Position numbers and translations under genes: made by a program. Shown in pieces: positions 52,701 to 58,333 of a DNA stretch of 64,000 bases. Below the pieces are notes generated by a model that did not search any database, was not told where the DNA came from, and saw only the letters and a list, made by a program, of their open reading frames with translations. Origin of the DNA: Megalobrama amblycephala (taxonomy: Eukaryota; Chordata; Actinopteri; Cypriniformes; Xenocyprididae); contig NC_063054.1 in the NCBI RefSeq assembly GCF_018812025.1, positions 28,458,356-28,522,355 of the forward strand, read 5' to 3'. Position 1 is the first letter of the stretch. Every line of letters starts with the position of its first letter.

Positions 52701-55700
52701 ATAAAACAAGCAATTATTTAACCCTTGTGCATCCTTATGGACATTTTTTTTTTTTTTTGGTCATTTTGACTGTTAATGCCAAATGCACAAATTTGGCACA
52801 AATGTGTATTTTTATCTTAATTTTACTATTTCACCCCCATTTCCTTTAATAAATCTATTTTACACTAGTAACACAAAATAGTTACACTCAGGGCCTCAAG
52901 GTCAAAAATGTCCACATTTAAACCCATTAAAACGGCAGTTATTAATTCTAGGATTATTTAACTGTAAAATGACGCAGTCTTTGTAAATAGGCTTTCATTG
53001 TGTTGGAAAGGCTTCAAAATGAATATTTGTACAATTTTTTTTGCAAAATGGTGCCATTTTCTCAGGCTTGGCTATAAAGCAAATACTTGCTTTATTCTTG
53101 TTTTCTGCTTCTGTGTTTTATAGAGGCAATTGGATAAGATATGCAGCTATAATTGTCTGGGTGTGTTGGTATGGATGTCAGTGTGTGGTTTGTATGTGTG
53201 TGTGTAATATTTGAGAGAGAAAAACTTTACTGTAACTCACAAATGCAACCACTGTATGTACCAGTGGTGTTTTGCTGGCATCTAATGGGGACAATTCGGT
53301 ACTGCGCCCAAACAAAATCTTACTGAAAGCTCATTTTGTGAAATAAGCAACCCTTAAAGGGAACCCCTGGTGTTAAAGGAATACTCCACTTTTTTTGAAA
53401 ATAGGCTCATTTTCCAACTCTCCTAGAGTTAAACAGTTGAGTTTTACCATTTTTGAATCCATTCAGCCAATCTCCGGGTCTGGCGGTACCACTTTTAGCA
53501 TAGCTTAGCATAGTTCATTGAATCTGATTGGTCATTTTTGAGCGAGATGCTATTGGTCTAAAGAGTTTTAATATTTTTGCCTATTTAAAACTTGACTCTT
53601 CTGTAGCTACATCGTGTACTAAGACTGACGGAAAATGAAAAGTTGCAATTTTCTAGGCCGATATGGCTAGGAACTATACACTCATTCTGGCGTAATAATC
53701 AAGGTACTTTGCTGCCATACCATGGGTGCAGCAGGCGCAATGATATTAAGCAGTGGCTGTGACCCCCTGTTTGCACAGGGAGCATGCCTTGCAACCATAG
53801 AGACATTTGTGAGAGACGCTGCGTAATATCATTGCGCCTGTTGCACCCAAGGTATGGCAGCAAAGTACCTTGATTATTACGCCAGAATGAGAGTACAGTT
53901 CCTAATGGTCTACTCAGATTCAATGAACTATGCTAAAAGTGGTACCGCCAGACCCGGAGGTCGGCTGAATGGATTCGAAAACGGTAAAACTCAACTGTTT
54001 AACTATAGGAGAGTTGGAAAATGAGCCAATTTTCAAAAAAAGTGGAGTGTTCCTTTAAGACTTGTATGGCTTAAAATAACATAAATGATGTCTCTTACTG
54101 AAATATGTAGTAGAAAACCCATGAAAGATTTATGTTATATAAAAAAAAATTCATGACATATTTGGACAAAGGTGCGGCGCCATTTTGTTTGCGTTCTATG
54201 TCGGTGACGTCAAATAGTTGCAATCACTGAGTTACTAAAACTGTCCTTTTGCTATTTTTAACGCAACACAAATCGGAATATAATATATGATGCCACACTG
54301 TGCAGCTTTTGGGTGTAATTTTCAGTCGATAAGCCACAAGAAAAGCGATGTAAGTCTTTACTGCTTTCCTAGCGATAGGAGAAAAGAATGGGAATCCACG
54401 TTTTTGTTCTCTTCACAAGCCCTGGTGCCTTTGAGGCTTTTAGAAGACCACAGCTGAAAAGGCTTACAGTTGCCGATGGATATAAGTGTATGCTTTAACC
54501 AAATGCCATGCCTGTCGTGGAGACTGAGGAAGGTAAGACTATAACACATCTCGACTGAGACAGACTGCCTCAAAACTTGCGTGCGCTGTGATGCACGAGA
54601 TATCTGTGATCGCATAAAACAGTAGCATCTTCTCAGCACATTTAACTGTGTGTAATGCATTCAGGTGATCAGACGATTTTAACACATCAAACATACAACA
54701 GTAGTTCGAATAGCCACAGAGACATTGCACGTCTTCAATGTTTTCATCCTCACTAATTTTAAAAGGAACCCCGTGGATATTAAGACCTGTATGCGTTACT
54801 AGATTACCATTGCACCAAAACATACAGATAAAAAAAACACCTCAGTCATCACGGCTAAAGTGAAGAGAACAAAGACACAGTTAAGAAGTTTTATTCGTCC
54901 ATATTCTTCACAACTTCCTATTCTTTTCTTCTCTTATCACTAGTAAAGCAGTAAAGACTTACATCGCTTCTCTTGTGACTCATCGAACAAAAAAAAAGTT
55001 TCTACTACATATTTCAGTAAGAGACATAAATTACATTATATTAAGCCATATAAGTCTTAACACCAGTGGTTCCCTTTAATTTGGAACACAGCTCAATTAG
55101 ATTTATGGCTTTGATTTTCTAGCAGTTTCAGAGTTCAACATGATCAATAAAAAATATATTTTATCATAGGCGTAATTTGCGGGTGGGACGGGTGGGACAT
55201 GTCCCCACCACTTTTTGAAAGGGTCGATATTGTCCCCACCACTTTTTTAAACATCTCGCGGATATCTAATACAAAAGAAACACCTCTAGTTGATTATCAA
55301 TTTGAGTTAATAATAGGCGATCTGGCGCTGGGATTTGTTGTTTTTGAAATCATGTTGAGTGCTCGTTGTCGTTGTTATCAGAGGCGCAACAGTGTTCTCT
55401 TGGCGCTCGTGCACACTGCGCAGTGTTCACACGGACGAGCGCTTCAATCCATCGCTTAACTGTTGCAGAGACTCTCTATTCGTTACGTCGAATCACAAAA
55501 CAAAATACACATAAACGTGTCCCTGCTCTTGATATACAATCACTGACGAACATCTTTGGTTTTAATGAGAGAAAAAAAAAAAATCATACATGGTTGGATT
55601 CGAACCCAGAATCTCTTGCATGCTAAACGAAAATATTGCCTCCAGTCCATCAGGACAATCAATTTTCAACAGCGGATCCACGTATTTATTGACTAATATA

Positions 55701-58288
55701 CATACTCTCGAGACATATTACATTATAGCAGATGCAAGGAAGAAACTATCATATTAATTTTAATATCATATAAAATACAATAAATAAAATAAAAACAATA
55801 AAATAAAATAAAATAAAAAAACAGATAAACTCTTATTATTGAAGGTTAGAGTAAATGCAAATCTAAATATAAAATGTACCTCTACATGTGTTATTGATGC
55901 TGATGGTGAGACTGGAGTTTGTTACAATGAATCCATCCAAACATGAGCAATTGTAACTTCCTATTTCATTTGTGCAGTTGGAATCAGGACCACATACAGA
56001 TGGACTGAGCAGACATTCATCTATATCTATGGGGGGGAAACAAAATATTATCAAAACAAGCAATTATTTCCTTTCATTTCCTGCAACTATAACTACATCC
56101 TGAAGCTTGTGATTACGAGCTTGTCACATTCAAGTGCTTTGATGTCAGAAAGAACAGGAATCATGGAGGACACAAGGTTAATTCTTGCCTATTTATTAGG
56201 AAAATCATATTAAAGCCAAAATGATATTTAGCGTCTTATTTTTTGACAAACATATCAACATTCACGTTTCATCAAACATTCACAGAGCTTCCCAGTGGCT
56301 ATTTACAATAATTCCGATAGCATGTGAGGGCAGCATTGGAGTTCGACCCACAAATTGATGGTGTCAAAACATTGAATACTGACAAAATAATTGATAACTG
56401 AACGGTTAACAGAAGGTTCAGGCAGTACAAACAGCAAAAAAAAATTCAAAGCTTCAGCTGTCAATCATACCTCTGCATGTGTTACTGCTGTTTATAGGGA
56501 GGTTTGAGTCTGTTACATCATATCCACTCATGCAAGAGCAATTGTAACTCCCAACAGTGTTGTTGCAGATTGAGTTTGGACCACAGACGTCTGATATCTC
56601 AACACATTCATCCACATCTTTATTAAAAGGAAGTTCAGAGGAGAAGAACAGTTTGGGTCACTCATACGTATGTAAATAAATAATTCAGAATAAAAAAACA
56701 AAACAAAAAACAAAGACATGGACAAGCTCTAGTTAATTATTCATGGTTAGAGTAAATGCAAATCTAAATATAAAATGTACCTCTACATGTGTTATTGATG
56801 TTGATGGTGAGATTTGAGTTTGTTACAGTGAATCCATCCAAACATGAGCAATTGTAACTTCCTATTTCATTTGTACAGTTGGAATCAGGACCACATACAG
56901 ATGGACTGATCACACATTCATCTATATCTGGGGGAGGGACAAACGTAATGTGTAACATACAAATATAAACACTTAAAAACATGAAAGAGATCTGGGGCCG
57001 TATTCACAAAACATTTTATTTTACTACTAAGAGTTCTCCTAAAAATTCTCTTAGCTAAAAGTTTTTAGCTAAGAGTTTTCTCTTAAAAACTTTTCACAAA
57101 GCTGCTGAGACAAACTTTTAATAAGGAATAGAGAGAAGTCTTAAGCTAAGAGTAAGGGCGGTGTTGACCTTGTTGCTATGGAGTATACACACAGTGATTG
57201 GCTGATGGGGGAGCAGTCTCTGTCAGCGATATTATCATAGAAATACAATTGTTGCAATATTCAAATAAAGATGTTAAAATAAAAATGTTGCCATATTCAA
57301 ATAAAGGTTTCAAAATGTAGGCTAAGTGTCATTAATGAATTAAACTAGTATATGTTCAGCTAATTAATTAAACTAGTATATGTTCAGCTAATTTTCAGCC
57401 TCTTACATGTCTGCATCTCGAGAGAATGCAGAATTCAAGCGACGAATGATGTTTTATAAACAAAGTTTGGGAGGAGTGCATTCAAACGGTCTATCTAATC
57501 AGCTCGAGTGGAGGTATACTGTATATACAGAGATGAGAGCCGACTCACCTATAGTTTCCTCGACAGTTTTCTGCATCCCTCCACTACCCCGTTACTCACT
57601 CTCGGCTGGGGATATGTGAAGAACTCTGGATTTGGGCTAAATTCCAAGCTCTTGAGCCCTCGATCCTCTTGGACAGCAAGCCAAATACGCTTATTATATA
57701 TTTTTTATTCTATTCGATCGTTTGTTGTAAGTGTGATCTAGAGAAAACAACTGCCACAGGTAATCGGACATTCTTTATTTATTTATTAAATATTTATTTT
57801 TGCCATTTTATGATAGATTCAAATCTATAAATCAAAATATGTATTGCATTTATGAAGAAGGTTCAGCACCAAAGGCTCTATCGCTATTGCCTCAATAGTG
57901 TAGAGTGTCTTTGGGTGGATTTCTGAGGCGGATTGGCAGCAACGGCCATTAGGATTGTTTGTGATTTGGTCTTAGTGTCTTAGGAGTCCTCTTGACTACT
58001 CCTAATGCTTCACAGATTTAGGAGCTAGTTTTAGCACTAAAATGCTTTGTGAAATACTCTTAGAGCAAAAATGTAGGAGTCCTAAAATTAGAACTGACAT
58101 GCCCATTATTTTTAATTGTTTCTCCTAAATTGGCAAGTTAGGAGCTACTTTTAGCCTTAAGATGTTTTGTGAAAACGGCCCCTGGTGTCTAACAACATAA
58201 TCTACATCTATACTATAAGAATAAAAACTGATAAAGGACAATATCAACATTTTTAAACACACAAGACCGGAAAACTAAGATTTTGGAA

Positions 58289-58333
<45 letters not shown>

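Larger units (their letters stand above)
53354..55079. mobile_element. TTAA-flanked THAP-encoding element (Kolobok/P-like) nested in the piggyBac-like copy
   Basis: The ends TTAAAGGGAACCCCTGGTG and CACCAGTGGTTCCCTTTAA are inverted. The undisturbed sequence at 49750 (AACCCTTAAATTTG) is the empty site and shows TTAA duplication. It carries a short THAP-like frame and hosts another insertion. Confidence 0.82.
52722..55162. mobile_element. piggyBac-like TTAA element, copy 3, with nested insertions and lost right end
   Basis: TTAA at 52718-52721 and CCCTTGTGCATCC open the copy. It is homologous to 49226-50076, is split at an internal TTAA by 53354-55079, resumes at 55080, and breaks off near 55162. 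Confidence 0.8.

Noticed and set aside
55592..55660. Functional tRNA-Ala gene
   Set aside because: B-box and anticodon-like arm are present but the stems do not pair, so it is listed only as a degenerate tRNA-like relic.
57407..57741. Overlapping 70-77 codon frames inside the 1.2-kb inverted-repeat element
   Set aside because: No recognisable domain, and they overlap each other in different frames.
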